Shown here one piece after another: positions 23,558-35,277 of a DNA stretch of 64,000 nucleotides. The stretch comes from Acephala macrosclerotiorum (Eukaryota; Ascomycota; Leotiomycetes; Helotiales; Mollisiaceae), in the NCBI GenBank assembly GCA_014904845.1, contig MU119227.1, positions 1-64,000 on the forward strand, read 5' to 3'. The notes beneath the pieces are model-generated. The model did no database searches, was not told where the DNA came from, and saw only the letters and a program-made list of their open reading frames with translations. A program made the translations under genes and the position numbers. Position 1 is the first letter of the stretch, and every line of letters starts with the position of its first letter.

Positions 23558-23982
23558 CCAATGAAATTCCAACATACTTCAGCTACGCTGATGAGATGCA
23601 TCGCTGTGTCATGGGTAAGTCATTTCACCAAATCTCAAACAATGTTGGCTGACCACATTCTAGATTCTAATCCAAATCGTTGCCCTATGTGTGACTTATT
23701 GCCGCTTAAACCATCTCTTCCATCCTTGGGTGGCCCGTAACTTCATCAGAACCCATTCTCGGCGTCTGTTCACCCTGTTCCTTCCAGGTCTCGCCAAGCT
23801 TCTGGGCAGAAATCAAAGAGGATCGATGAGGAGGCGTGTCGACATGCCGCATATCACGATTAAGATGCCAGTCTACCAGAATGGTCTGATGGATATCATT
23901 CTTCCGGCGGTCGAATATCTTAAAACAGCGATTGGTATGTACGAAAATTTTGATGGAACTCAGGCGATTTTCATGAACGATG
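23558..23982 (+). pseudogene. Glycosyltransferase family 2-like remnant
   Basis: Segments read YFSYADEMHRC, then after a possible intron (23615-23663) WILIQIVALCVTY, FHPWVARNFIRTHSRRL and FTLFLPGLAKLLGR, then MPHITIKMPVYQNGLMDIIL and QAIFMNDG. This order matches a fungal membrane glycosyltransferase family containing HITIQMPVYKEGL and IFINDDG. The two sides of the putative intron are out of frame with each other, IFINDDG has lost one Asp, and the later catalytic motifs (ED and QxxRW) are absent downstream. The upstream frame from ATG 23081 carries hydrophobic stretches that may belong to the same relic. It is treated as non-functional. Confidence 0.55.
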
Positions 23983-24466
23983 GTACGTTGTTTCTACCAA
24001 TTGCAATGTAGAACATCACTGACGATGAACAGGGATATTGTTGACTTCGAAAGACGACATGAATTCTGACACTGAGCGGAAGATCTTGGAGTTGAACAAT
24101 GAGGAGGCCCCCAAGACTGATACTCAGAAAACTTCGGCGCAGACATTGATTGACCGCGTTCAGATATTTGATCGTTGTGAGCACATATCCACGTTGGTCA
24201 GCACTGTCCAGTCTTGGTTGGTCTTGCCATCGAGATATCAGAAGAGCGAGAGGGGCGTCTCACCGTTCGGAAGCACCACGCTTTCGAAGACATTCAAAGC
24301 CATGTCGGCAGCGATATGAGCCACCACAATGACCTCAGTATTGTCTTTAAACTGCTGAATTTAGCACCCGCACCACGCTCACCAAACTTCGTGCTAAGTT
24401 ACCACCAACTTCGTACCGATCGCCCAATAAAATCAACGCTTTTGAGTCCAAGGACTCCACAACACC
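23983..24466. other. Region between the remnant and the zinc-finger gene
   Basis: Open frames continue after a plausible acceptor at about 24031, but their products match no family I recognise. The last 100 bases are presumably the promoter of the zinc-finger gene. Confidence 0.35.
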
Positions 24467-25224
24467 ATGGATTGCCAACAATTCATCGACCCAAGCATGC
24501 TACACCAAACCAACATCGGACCCGAGGCGAGTGAACTGTCATTCGGCCTCGAGGAAACTAACCAATACCCAATACCCCAAGACATGTGGGACATTGGGAA
24601 TACCTTCGACTGGATGCAGCCCGAGAGCTTCGACATGTCGTGGGCGCCATTGACTGCAGCTCAATTGGAGGCCCCACTATTGTCGGAACCTACTGGTATC
24701 TACGTCCCATTCGAGGATTTTGAGCAATTCTTCTACTCTTCTCCTGGAACCTTTTCCAGCGACTCGCTTCTGTTAGGCGGTCTCTCCCCGTCAACATCAA
24801 CATCAGAGACCGTCTCGAATCCGCAAGGCTCACAGAGTCAGTCCCCCCAACCACCTTCGCCTCCTTCGAGCTTGGTCTTCAACTGCAGCTTCTGTGCCAA
24901 AACGTTCGAAAAGAGATATCTCTTGAAGTAAGTTCCCCTTCTTCTCTCAAACAACCGAATCCTAATAACACTTCCAGTCGGCACGAGAAGCAGCACACCA
25001 AGCCGATCCAATGCCCCGTCCCTGGCTGCAGCCACAGCACGGCAAAACGTCGCGACATGCAACGACACATGGTTTCCCATCACCCGGAAGACGATTCTGT
25101 CGTGGTGCCGCAAATCTTGTGTCCTGTAGCTAGTTGTAAGTATGCCGAGACGGGGTCGGGGTTCAAGAGGCCGGACCACTTGGTGAGGCATTTGAAGAGG
25201 ATACATCCTGGAATGTCACCTTGA
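24467..25224 (+). CDS. C2H2 zinc-finger protein, probable transcription factor
   Basis: Two exons, 24467-24927 and 24978-25224, give 235 residues. The intron has a GTAAGT donor and TTCCAG acceptor and falls inside finger 1, which is complete only after splicing (FNCSFCAKTFEKRYLLNRH, then EKQH). Two further fingers follow: CPVPGCSHSTAKRRDMQRH and a third from CPVASCKYAE with a longer spacing to HLVRHLKRIH. The N-terminal 140 residues are acidic and rich in Ser, Pro and Gln, as in activation regions. No target gene can be named. Confidence 0.82.
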
Positions 25225-25670
25225 GTTCTTCTTTTTCTACGTTGCTTCTTGCGTTTAGCGGGCTGGGTAGGCGTTTTCTGATTTGCGTTTGTGTTAGCGG
25301 CATCAGAGATAGCTCTGTTGAATAAAAGTAAAATCTCAAATCTAACACCTACTCTGGGACATTGTGAACTTGTCTCCGAACGATACAAGGCTGAATAGTA
25401 TTCAGCCTTGCGACTGACCGCGATGTTCATTAGTCTGAGCTAAAGTTTAGCTGAAAGACCTCCCGCAATCATCCAATCAAAGCCCGATGTGGCTGTGTCC
25501 AGCCGTCCCGGCGTGTGACTCCCTCTCAGCGAACTGAGATCCCCCTATATACTTCTCCACAATTCTTCTCTCTCTAAGGAATCAACAAACAAACGCTTTC
25601 ACACAAAACCCACCCCGCGAGAGCACGAAGAACATCAAAGACAGATCCAAATATCAAATCTAAGATCATC

Positions 25671-26309
25671 ATGACCAAAACCCCCTCAACCACAACCCTC
25701 TACCGCCAAATACGAGCGAAGTACGACGATAAAACCATCACAGTCTACCAAGCGTATAGTGAATCGATCGCCACAGCAGCTGTTGCAAACCAGAAGCTTT
25801 CCGCAAGTCCAGATTTCTCATACAACCGCATGACATGGATAAAACCTTCATTCTGCTGGATGATGTACCGCTCCGGCTACGCCCTCAAAGACAGTCGTCA
25901 AACACACATCCTAGCCCTCACCATGACGCACGCCCATTTCCGTGAACTCCTTATGGGCGCAGCTGTTACATCTGGCCACGCCTTGACGGAAGAGGAGAGG
26001 AAGAAAGATGTAAGAGTTCAATGGGATCCAGAGAGGGGACCGGGGTTGGAGGAGTATGGGTATAGGAGTTTGCAGGTGGGGATTGGGAGAGGGGTGGCGA
26101 GGAAGTGGGTTGAGGAGTGGGTGGTGGGCATTGAGGATGTTACGGAGATGGCGAGGAAACTGAAGAGTGCTGTTGATGAAGCGAAAGAAAAAGGGGAGAA
26201 AGTCAGTGTGGAAGAGTTGGTGGCGAGGGCAGTTTTGCCGGAGGAGAAGGTTTATGATATTGATGAGGAGTTGAAGGGGGTTTTGAAGATGGGTGAGATG
26301 GGACATTAG
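25671..26309 (+). CDS. DUF4291 family protein
   Basis: A single exon of 212 residues. YDDKTITVYQAYSESIA near the N-terminus and RMTWIKPSFCWMMYRSGYA are signatures of the DUF4291 family, whose biochemical role is not established. The length is normal for the family. The start ATG follows a CT-rich leader, with a TATA-like CTATATA about 120 bases upstream. The C-terminal third is Glu/Lys-rich. It lies 446 bases after the zinc-finger gene, on the same strand. Confidence 0.85.
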   Translation: MTKTPSTTTLYRQIRAKYDDKTITVYQAYSESIATAAVANQKLSASPDFSYNRMTWIKPSFCWMMYRSGYALKDSRQTHILALTMTHAHFRELLMGAAVTSGHALTEEERKKDVRVQWDPERGPGLEEYGYRSLQVGIGRGVARKWVEEWVVGIEDVTEMARKLKSAVDEAKEKGEKVSVEELVARAVLPEEKVYDIDEELKGVLKMGEMGH

Positions 26310-26453
26310 GTAGAAGAATAGCACTTTACTTTGAAGAAAACCTCGTGAAGAGAACGAAGATGCACATGAGCGATTGGCAAAGCCTGCTTTGTGTGGAGGG
26401 GTAACTCTAATGTACACCCGTACCTAAACTCTCTTGGGGTAGACGTAAAGTCT

Positions 26454-27966
26454 CTAAGCTTGCAAGCTTGGCCCCTTGGAAAAGATGTTATGGGGATCAT
26501 AAAGTTTCTTGAGCTCGGCCAATCTTGGGAAGTTGACACCAAAGACTGTCTTCCCAGACGCACCAAGAGCTAAACATAGTCAGCAAGTCCTCTAAAAAGT
26601 AATATCTCACTCACCATCATAATTCCCATACTCTCCCACAGACTCATTAGTCGTCTTATCAGTCCCCTCGCCTTTCCTCCTCTCCAACTCCTTCTTTGTC
26701 TTCGCACTCATCGTCCTCGTCCACTCCCTACACACCGAATCATTCCCCGGATCCGTCCAACCCGGCTGAAACAAAATATTCCCATACGCACCCCTATTCG
26801 CAAACGCCGTCGCTGTCTGCTCCACCTCAAGGATCTTCTTATAAGGCACAAACTCAAATATCAAAGCCGTTGGACCAGCATCAGGAACCTTCTCCAGAAA
26901 AGCGACGTAGTCATCCCATAGACTGTCTGCGAATTGAAGGTCGAGAGGAGCGAGGAATGCAGATCCTTTCGTCGTTCTTCGAAGGCCGTGGAACATTGCT
27001 GCGTTGACCATTTCGTTCGAGCTGGAATAGGGCCGTACTTTCGTCTCATTGGCAAGTGGTCCGAGATCCAGGAGTGGTTTGTAGTAAGCTTTTGCTTCTT
27101 CCTCCGAGCCGTTATACCAGACTATCGCCAACACAACGGGTTGACCAGCCGGAGGTGGTGCTGCGAATCCAGCGAGCATGAGTTTCCCTGGAGTCTGTTC
27201 TTGGAGGACTTTATTTCCCATCTCGATGACGGCTCCTAATGCAGGCTTCGGGAATACAAGCATGCCTCCCCAGACGGTGTTCTTCTGCTCGTGAGCTTTG
27301 TACGTGAATGAGGTGGCAACTCCAAATCCGATACCAGCTCCTTTAAGAGCCCAGAACAGATCCGGATTTTGAGACTCGGACACAGTGTTGATGCTGCCAT
27401 CTGCTAGGACCAACTCAACAGAAAGCAGATTGTCGATGACTAACCCATGAGCGGGAGAAAGGTACCCGTAACCACCACCCAGTGTCAAACCTCCAATTCC
27501 GGTGTGGTTCACAGTCCCACCAACAGCGGCTAGTTGATACTTCTCAGCTTCATCATCGACGTCTTTCCAAAGTGCACCTCCTCCGGCAGTAACAGTCTTC
27601 GCTTCAACATCAACAGTAACTTTACGCATTTTGGACAAATCGATTACGACACCGCCATCTGTGGATGAGGCACCGCTTGTGCCGTGACCTCCTCCTACGA
27701 CGGCTAGTTCGATGGAGTTGTCTTTAGCGAAGAGGACTGTTTCGGAGACGTCTGCAGCGGAAGTGGGGTATACGACTAGACCCTGGAGAACGTTAGAATG
27801 TTTGATTGTGTTTAGAAGGATGGGAGATGTTCACAGCTGGTTTCTCAGCAGCAGCTGACCATCTCTTGAGACTGTCTGCATACTTTTCCGATTCGGGCGT
27901 GACAATTTCTGCTGATGCAGAAAGTTGCGTCTTCAATGTATCGATAGTTGACTTGCTAATCGCCAT
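26454..27966 (-). CDS. FAD-linked oxidoreductase (BBE/6-HDNO-like)
   Basis: Three exons, 27966-27835, 27782-26615 and 26569-26454, give 471 residues. The FAD-binding domain has VVYPTSAADVSETV, then VVGGGHGTSG, whose His is the usual site of covalent flavin attachment, and GGLTLGGGYGYLSPAHGLVI followed by DNLL. The second attachment Cys of bicovalent members is absent, so single covalent linkage is expected. The C-terminus, YDPHNIFSKGPSLQA, is the normal BBE-type end and is recovered only by splicing exon 3. No signal peptide is evident (start MAISKSTIDTLK), so the enzyme is probably intracellular. Such enzymes oxidise alcohols, amines or sugars and often serve secondary metabolism; the substrate is unknown. 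Confidence 0.88.
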
Positions 27967-29496
27967 GTTTGCTATCTCGTTCGGATACTGACAAGTCTTG
28001 AGGAATCTGGAGATTGAAATTTGAAGCACCAGACTGAGATCCTTGACTAAAGTATATATAAAGCTGACCCTCGTACTGCTGTCAGCTAATGCGGTGTTCC
28101 TCCTTCTCCCGAGAGCTGACAATGACCAACCCTCGATCAGTAAAAATTGAGGCAGACAAAGTTGACTGAAGGTGGAATTCCGCACGGGGGGGTATCTCCG
28201 GTTACTCCCTCACGTAAGCGGGTACAAATAAGTCGGGGCAACGCTGCCGGAGCCATTATTGGCTAGCCCGGGTCCTCAGAAATCCACTCGGTACAAGAGT
28301 TGGACAGCACGAAAGATACTGAAGATCGAGTGATATCCTTGATATCATCAGCGGCAAATTTCCGATCAGGACATAAGTCTTTGAGAGAAGATTAAATTGT
28401 CATCTTCAGCTAGTTATTTATTAACCTTGCTTCAAACTTTGGCATTTGATGACTGCTGAGACGGAACACCCCTGAAAAAGTGCGCTGTAACTTAGCGAGC
28501 AATGCCCTGAAAACGTTCCCGACACGCTGGAATCTAGCGATCTGAGCCTGAACGAAAACACCTCGGCGCCCCCATCTTGGCTCGCGTGACCCCGCGAAAG
28601 AAAGATTGCCGGAGAGCATGATATCAGTCCACCTCTTTCAACGATATTCAACTTTGAAGGCCGAAATAGGGTTTGGTCCGAAGCCTTGCATACTTGAGAC
28701 TCCAGCATACAGTCCTTGACCGTTCTGAGGCTACCTTGAGCTCGAACTCTATGTATTCTTTGGTTCAAGTCCAGTTGATGCAGGCCGAAATGGGATAGGG
28801 GGAACGAACATCTCCTACCAGCCCCAGCCGGTGCGGCAGGGGCCTAGGATGAGGAGTTCCATACATGGGGAGAGCGCGGGTTGTGTTTGCTTTTGGGTCG
28901 TGTTCTTCGTTGTTGTGGAGGTAGATGGTTGGGATGGGGATATTGGGTATGAGTGAGGAGGAAGGATAGGGGAAGGTGAAGCTCGATGTTTATTCGTGCT
29001 GATTTGCGTGAGAAGGAAAAAGGATCAGATGAGAGTTACGTTCTAAGTCCGGATGCAAAGCAAAATAACTACCAACGTGAGAATTTGAATGTAGAAGCCC
29101 GAAAAAACAATCATTTTAAATACAAAGACTTCTGATGCTCCTCAAAGGTTGGCGATTCGAGAGTTATCAGATCTCGATTTTGACTGGCCAGACGCAGACA
29201 TGATGCAGTGAAGAGATGCAGGTAACACGAAGATGGAGTTTGCGAACCGACCACATAAGAGACACAACAGATGGTGCCGATACCTTTGTGAGCTTGAGGG
29301 GCTGACTGTTTATAACTCTTGTTGACAACTAAATATACAATTCGAAACTCCAGATCTACTGCGCCCCAAAATTCGTTCTAGTCTCAATGGAACAGAAACG
29401 AAACAACCCAATCATAAATCATTATCATAACTCATCTAAAACGCCAAACTCCCTATATTCAGTACGTCTGATCCTTCAAAGCTCTATTGTACTTCT
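27967..29496. other. Intergenic region, 1.5 kb, no gene recognised
   Basis: The promoter of the oxidoreductase lies at its left side. One match to ATCWGATAA is present on the minus strand at 29164-29172, not obviously linked to an iron gene. No coding segment is supported. Confidence 0.4.
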
Positions 29497-30624
29497 TCAA
29501 TCTAGACGATGCGGTATCCCCTTTCCCTCACGCTTCTCCTTCGTATTACCCCTCTCTCTTGAACGAGATCTGCGAATCGATGCGCTGGCCCCCGGCTTTC
29601 CTCCTCGCTCTTGTATACTCTTATCATCCAACGAGAACCTGGTTCTTTGACTACCCAGCGATTCGGGTCGGCTCGGCTTGATGTACTCTGATACTTTGTC
29701 GATTATACTCGCAGGCTTCGATGCAACGGATTGCTGGGAAATTGATATTGCGCGCTGTCGGATGGTCTCTTGGTGCTTTGCGGCAATTTGTTGCATTTTC
29801 GCAGGGACTTGAGGGCATGCTTTGTTGGGAGATATGACGCCGGTTGTGTTATAGGTTCGGGCTGCTGCTGCTCGGGCTTGCGCGAGGAATATCTGGTAGT
29901 CGCTGTTCTCTTCCTCCTTTTGCGCGGCTGGAGTAATGGAAGCAGGCTTGGAGGATTGTTGAGGTGCTGGTTTGAGTGTTTGCTGAGGTGCGTCTGCCAT
30001 CTTGGGCGCGAGCTTGAGTTTTGAGAAGTCAGATGCTGCGTGGGTAGGTGTGTAGGCTGTAGTTGATGGGGTGCGCTTCGGCTCCTTGGCTTTCTGTTGC
30101 TTCGTTGACTTGGAGAAGTCGGAAGCAGCGTGTTTCGGAATATATGGACCAGTGATCTCTTGCTGGTGCGGATAGTTGAGGGCGGTCATGTCGCTGTCCA
30201 GTAGTCTTCCTTGAGATTCGGTTGGCCTGTGCCTTCTTGACCTTGACCTCGATGACGAAGGTCTGAAGGTGAAGCTTTTTGAGCTGAGTGGTTGTTTCAG
30301 TCCTTTTTTGGGTCGTTCTCGACTTCTTGTTGTTCGACTTCTCGACGAAAGGGTTGACACTTTTTCAGTCCCGTTCCCGAAAGATTCGAAGGATGCCGTT
30401 CGTGATAAATGGGCGTCTGTTTCGTCTAAACTCTCACTGAGTGGTTGAGTTGTAGTTGCAGCGGATCGGATGCGAGGGTGATCTTCCGACAAATGAGAAC
30501 TATCTTTATTGGAGAACAGACCCCGCTTGATCCTGCGAAGTGTTGGCCTCCAAGGTGAAGTTTGTGATGCCCCACTCAATACCTCGACAGGATCGGCGTG
30601 ACTTCTGCTGCTGTTTCGAAACAT
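29497..30624 (-). CDS. Low-complexity, probably disordered protein
   Basis: Starting at the ATG of MFRNSSRSHADP, the frame encodes 375 residues without introns; open frame further upstream is judged leader. It is rich in Ser, Arg, Lys and Gln. Two internal copies of AASDFSK occur in PYIPKHAASDFSK and YTPTHAASDFSK. A short segment, SDYQIFLAQARAAAARTY, is the only part that looks helical and ordered. RS-rich tracts (SSSRSRSRRHR, RRSRSRERG) suggest a nuclear or RNA-linked protein, but no family is recognised. Confidence 0.55.
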   Translation of the reverse strand: MFRNSSRSHADPVEVLSGASQTSPWRPTLRRIKRGLFSNKDSSHLSEDHPRIRSAATTTQPLSESLDETDAHLSRTASFESFGNGTEKVSTLSSRSRTTRSRERPKKGLKQPLSSKSFTFRPSSSRSRSRRHRPTESQGRLLDSDMTALNYPHQQEITGPYIPKHAASDFSKSTKQQKAKEPKRTPSTTAYTPTHAASDFSKLKLAPKMADAPQQTLKPAPQQSSKPASITPAAQKEEENSDYQIFLAQARAAAARTYNTTGVISPNKACPQVPAKMQQIAAKHQETIRQRAISISQQSVASKPASIIDKVSEYIKPSRPESLGSQRTRFSLDDKSIQERGGKPGASASIRRSRSRERGNTKEKREGKGIPHRLD

Positions 30625-31723
30625 CTTTGGTGTTGTACAAAGAAAGACAAAGGTCAATGCCTGACGAAATGCAGCTGTTTGACGGGTCGGTGCGCGGTCT
30701 GGTGTCAGCACGCTGAGACAACCGGAAGAACTCAAGGGCACAGCGTTGAGAAGAAGTATCTTGAAAGTGCGCGTGGGCAAAGTGCTTAATACAACCGGCG
30801 CATACTCCAAAGCAGAGCCTTAGGTGATCCTGAAACTAAATTGAAGCTCGAAGAAATTCGCGAATCAAATTGCTGCAAAGACCCGATGATTTGGAGATCT
30901 TCCCGATCCAAACTTTGTCTGGGGACAATGTGGAAACTTTCTTCCAATGACAAGCCACCATGTAAAAGGACAAACACGCCAAATTCAGCCTAAAGGCGTC
31001 GAGACGCTTTCCTGCGAGTAAAATTCGAGGATTTCAGAGACTTCTGTCGCGAGCTTTGACCAGAAAGACGGGAGGCGTGTTGAGGCGCGCGCCGGTGGCA
31101 GTAGTCGCGTCGTGGCAAATTTGACTCCCTTTAACCAGCAGGCGAGAGCTGCTTGAGCATCGCATCTTGAGCCTCGTATGCAGTGAGAGAACAAGAGGTA
31201 GGAGAAGATTGCGCATCCCGCTGATAACGAAAGACCAGAGCCATGCGAGCCAGGGCCTGCAGGTCGAAGGCTTGTGAGATTCGACATCTGTTGTGATTAC
31301 AATGCAGCTGTACTTCACCCTCGCACTCAACAGCCCAACGCAGCGTTCTGAAACAAGAGAATTCGTGGGAGAGACAAGAGAGACCTTGCGAACATGGATG
31401 CGGCAGCTCAACATCCAGCTAGAAGAGAAAGTATTTGATGGTTGCTTTGTTCCAGAGATTGTGAGCAGGGAAAGGGGGACGTTGAAGACGGAGGAAATGA
31501 AGAGGCTGCAGCGGAAATTGAGTGGCTGACAGCCATCCACGTGATTTAGCCTTTGGCGAATAGGGGCCTAGCTTCCAACTTCCCATGTACCCGATCAAGC
31601 TTCTCATTTCCATGCATTATCCCGGAACAGGTTGAAGATCAACGAGAGCAAGTCAGATTTATCAGACAGCGTTTGCTCCCGTTCCTTCCTTGGCAGACCA
31701 CCTTCTTCTATCCTCCCATGTTA
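30625..31723. other. Intergenic region
   Basis: A 78-codon plus-strand frame (31293-31529) and several minus-strand frames show no domain. Nothing can be supported here. Confidence 0.4.
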
Positions 31724-33206
31724 TCAATTCTTTCCAACTTCCAAGAACTCCCCATTGCCAGCCCTTTCGCACATCTTCTTCAACGCATGTGCTGTCTCCT
31801 CAAAGTCGTTCAGATCCAAGTAGATCTGCCCAGACAATCTGGTCCAAAATTGTCCCTGAAAGAAATAGACAGTGATACCTATCTTTTGGACTGTGATCAA
31901 AGTATGCTGCATCCAAGCAGCGGCAGCCATCGCATTCTCATCCTTGACAGTATTCACGCCTTCGATCATTGACTCGCTGACTTTCAAAGGTAGGAGAACG
32001 TTGACAAGAGAACAATCTGTTAGAGTCTCTGAGCTATTGTCCAAGATTTTCGTTCCTAGGATCTTGGCTACTGCTTTGCCTCCTTCTTTTGCAAGTTTGG
32101 AAGTGTAATCAATGATTGCCTTCTCGCCACCGCATACTTGCTCCCTCCATTTGATCGAGTCCTTGACAACAAGGTAATTGGTACAGTCGATAGTGCCGAC
32201 GAATTCGAAGCTGTTCTGAAAATCGTTTGCGGACGTTGGAGGAAGGGGGTTTCTGGCGTTAGTCGGACGATTCGGTATGAACCCGTGAGATGTAGGAAGT
32301 GAAGATCGAATCATGTGCTGATTCTTGACTGGGACGTAAAAGACGGCGCATCCACGAGGCACATACAACCACTTATGCACGTTGGAAACGAAGAAGTCGG
32401 GATCCAATGTCGCCATGTCGATGTGCACATGTCCGATGCCATGAGCACCATCGATGAGAGACAAGACGCCTTCCTCCTTACAGATCTTTGTCAATCCCTC
32501 GAATGGCATTCGGAGACCGGGCAGAGACGAAACGGTATCGAAGATGGCGATTCGGGGATTCTTGCCTTCAGCTCTGGAAGCTTGGATGGTTTGTCGGAAT
32601 AGCCAGAGAAGGTCTTCATCTTCCATGGGGTAATGTACGACAATCTCTCGGGGATTGACAATGTTATGGTTCGCTTCACAGACATACTCTACTGTCTTGA
32701 GACAAGCTCCATATATGTGTCTATCTCATCTATTAGAATTGTCGATCGGATCAGGGCCGAAATTTACCTGAAGTAGATGATTTCATCTTTTCCATGGTAG
32801 TTCCATAAAATATTTCGAAGGACGGTGTTCACTCCCGTCGTGGCATTTGATACAAATACTACTGCCTCAGTAGGGGCATTTACGGCCTTTGCTGCTGCAG
32901 CTCTGTTCTCTTGGAGGAATTTGAAGTAATCATAGCGCATGAAGGCGTCTGGTCCTGATTCGCAGAGTGCTTGATACTCTCGCTGCTTGTCTCGAATCAC
33001 TCGAGGAAAAGTACCAAAAGATCCTGAAAGCTCTTAGTATGTTGCAAGATGCAATGGGTAAGAAGGGAGATACCATGATTTAGGTTTCTGTATGCTGGAT
33101 CGATGAGGAAGTGCTTCAGCATTTCCTTTCCGAAGGGTGTTGACTCATATTCGGGTGCATTGTCAAGAGAGACTTCTCCCATCTTCGATTCTATGAGTTC
33201 CCCCAT
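31724..33206 (-). CDS. PLP-dependent class V aminotransferase-like enzyme
   Basis: Three exons, 33206-33074, 33023-32768 and 32720-31724, give 461 residues. The first junction rebuilds LNHGSFGTFPRVIR, the conserved opening of isopenicillin-N-epimerase/cysteine-desulfurase-like fungal enzymes. Other landmarks are FVSNATTGVNTVLRNI, SLIDGAHGIGHVHID with the PLP-contacting Asp and His, and SNVHKWLYVPRGCAVFYV with the Schiff-base Lys. Relatives include LolT-like epimerases/lyases and cysteine-processing enzymes; hercynylcysteine lyases of ergothioneine synthesis are also in this fold. The precise reaction cannot be chosen from sequence. It is divergent to the Rqt4-type gene, 484 bases away. Confidence 0.87.
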
Positions 33207-33690
33207 TGAGCTTTGAAAGAAGAGTGGGGTGAAAAGATATCAAGATGGCGAGCTTGACTTCAGCACTTTATGTAGAATCAAGCTGGAAGTTGGAAGTGTG
33301 TTTCTCAAGATATGACCCTGAGATAGATATGAAGAGAAGATTGATATTGAACTAACCTATTAACATGAGCCAATACTGAATAGAGCGACCTCGGACCCAT
33401 CACGAGCTTGTCGATTGGAGGGCGCGAACGATGCTCAACAGACCAATGCGCCTCCGTTGTGGGCTGGCCGAAGCTATGCGCCTTGTCGAGGGGAGAGGTA
33501 AGATCTTACCATTTTTCAGGGGTCTTCGCACTGAACACCAGTCGGATTGCCGTGTGACGCATCGGATCCGAGAAGCTTCCCCACCAAACAAAATATATTC
33601 CTCCGACCAAAGTAATTATCCGCCAACCTCTCATTACACAGATCAATCGACACACCGTCGATACCATACATACGTTAACAAATACAAATT
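33207..33690. promoter_or_regulatory. Shared promoter region of two divergent genes
   Basis: This 484-base stretch separates the aminotransferase-like gene (minus) and the zinc-finger Rqt4-type gene (plus) and should carry both promoters. No specific binding site was identified. Confidence 0.5.
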
Positions 33691-35277
33691 ATGTCTGTTG
33701 CCCAGCTTTCGAAGCTCCTTCCTTTACCGGAGGAGGAGCTGCAGCAGGCATTAGATTACGCCGCGACGTTATCGAAGCAAGATGCAGCAGATCACTTCAA
33801 CAACCTCCTTGGCGAGTCACCACAGTCGATAGACTTCATTTCCTCGTTCAACTCGCGCCGACAAGATCCGGCCTCAAACTCGAAAGCTCTGCAGACTGAT
33901 GGCGTGCCAAAACCTGCGAAGAAACAGGGAAAGAAGAAAGCCCCCCTCCATACCCCAGCACCCCGCCAGATAGAGAATTCCTTCACTCCAGGCACCGCAT
34001 ATCAGAAGAAGAACGAAGATGACTATATTTCAAAGAAATCTATACCTAGAACCTCCTCTCCAGCTACGAATAATGCCTCCTCTTCATCAACACTCGACCC
34101 CAAACCCGCCGCGATCCAGGCACCGATACCTAAACCACCACCCTCTGCAGCAGGAACATTAATATCAGACTTCAAGACGAAATCCTCCTCCTCCTCCTCC
34201 CGCGTACACTCTCAGAACCCCTCTCGAAATGCGTCCCCAGCACCGAAACCTACGAAAGTCAACATCACAGGTGGAACATCCATGCATGGGCAATCCAGCG
34301 TCCTCACCGAGCTCGATGCAGCGATTCGCTCTCTAGAAATATCTACAAACAGCACTCTTCTCCTCCCCGCTGCCCAGCGAGCATGCAACTGCATCGCGAC
34401 TCGACATCCTCTTCTTGCCTCAGCCCCTAATTGTCTGAACTGCGGAAAAGTAATATGTGTGAAAGAAGGATTAGGACCATGTACTTTCTGCGGCGAGCCA
34501 CTGTTGAGCGCAGTAGAAGTCCAAGGCATGATCCGTAGTCTCAGGGAAGAACGAGGTCAAGCGAAAATGGTGTTAGACAACGCCTCCCATCGTCGCGCAG
34601 AAGTATCCAAGAAACCGCCTCCATTTTCTGGACCACGGCCTGGTCAAGACGATCTATTACCAATGACAGAAGCTGAGCGCAAGGCGAAAGAACATAGAGA
34701 TAAATTATTGGGGTTCCAAGCTCAGAATGCGAAGCGAACGACGGTCAGAGATGAAGCTGCGGATTTTGATACAGGGATTGGGGGCAAAGGCGAGGGAGGA
34801 AATATGTGGGCGAGTCCGGCGGAGAGGGCGAGGCAGGTGAAGAGGCAACAGAAGATTTTGGCGGAGCAGGAGTGGAATGCTAGGCCCGAATACGAAAAGC
34901 GACGACAAGTAGTTAGTATTGATGTTGTGAAAGGGAAGGTGGTGAAGAGGATGGCTGCTGTTGAGAGACCAAAATTTGAGGTTGAAGCAGACGAGGAGGA
35001 GGATGTGAAGACGGAAGATGATCTGCCATTGAATGAGATGAGTGGGAATGAAGGAAGAGGGAGAGGAACGTTCAGTCGGAATCCATTGCTTGGCGGATTG
35101 ATAAAGCCGGTCTGGGATTCCGGGAAGGGGAAGGATGTTGAGTTAGAAGGGAGGAAGAAGAAGACGTGGAGGAGAGTCCAGGACAGTCTGGAGGACAATG
35201 AGGAGATCATTCTCGATGGTGGTGCTTATGGTGGGACTGCTGGTAGTGCTGAGCAAGAAGAGCCTGCTTGCGGTTGA
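33691..35277 (+). CDS. Rqt4/TRIP4 (ASC-1)-like zinc-finger protein
   Basis: A single exon of 528 residues. The N-terminal LSKLLPLPEEELQQALDYA and FNNLLGESPQSIDFI match the helical N-terminus of fungal Rqt4-like proteins. The C2HC5-type zinc finger follows at CNCIATRHPLLASAPNCLNC, then GKVICVKEGLGPCTFCG. In yeast and human the family is a subunit of the ribosome quality-control trigger (ASC-1) complex, which splits collided ribosomes with a Slh1/ASCC3 helicase. The region between these parts is Ser/Pro-rich and probably disordered; the C-terminal half is charged. The gene appears intact and is the most housekeeping-like gene in the window. Confidence 0.85.
   Translation: MSVAQLSKLLPLPEEELQQALDYAATLSKQDAADHFNNLLGESPQSIDFISSFNSRRQDPASNSKALQTDGVPKPAKKQGKKKAPLHTPAPRQIENSFTPGTAYQKKNEDDYISKKSIPRTSSPATNNASSSSTLDPKPAAIQAPIPKPPPSAAGTLISDFKTKSSSSSSRVHSQNPSRNASPAPKPTKVNITGGTSMHGQSSVLTELDAAIRSLEISTNSTLLLPAAQRACNCIATRHPLLASAPNCLNCGKVICVKEGLGPCTFCGEPLLSAVEVQGMIRSLREERGQAKMVLDNASHRRAEVSKKPPPFSGPRPGQDDLLPMTEAERKAKEHRDKLLGFQAQNAKRTTVRDEAADFDTGIGGKGEGGNMWASPAERARQVKRQQKILAEQEWNARPEYEKRRQVVSIDVVKGKVVKRMAAVERPKFEVEADEEEDVKTEDDLPLNEMSGNEGRGRGTFSRNPLLGGLIKPVWDSGKGKDVELEGRKKKTWRRVQDSLEDNEEIILDGGAYGGTAGSAEQEEPACG

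Noticed and set aside
29164..29172. A further ATCTGATAA match (minus strand)
   Set aside because: About one chance match is expected in 64 kb, and no iron-related gene adjoins it, so it is not listed as a regulatory site.
31293..31529. 78-codon plus-strand frame
   Set aside because: It contains a plausible charged helix but matches no family, and context gives no support.
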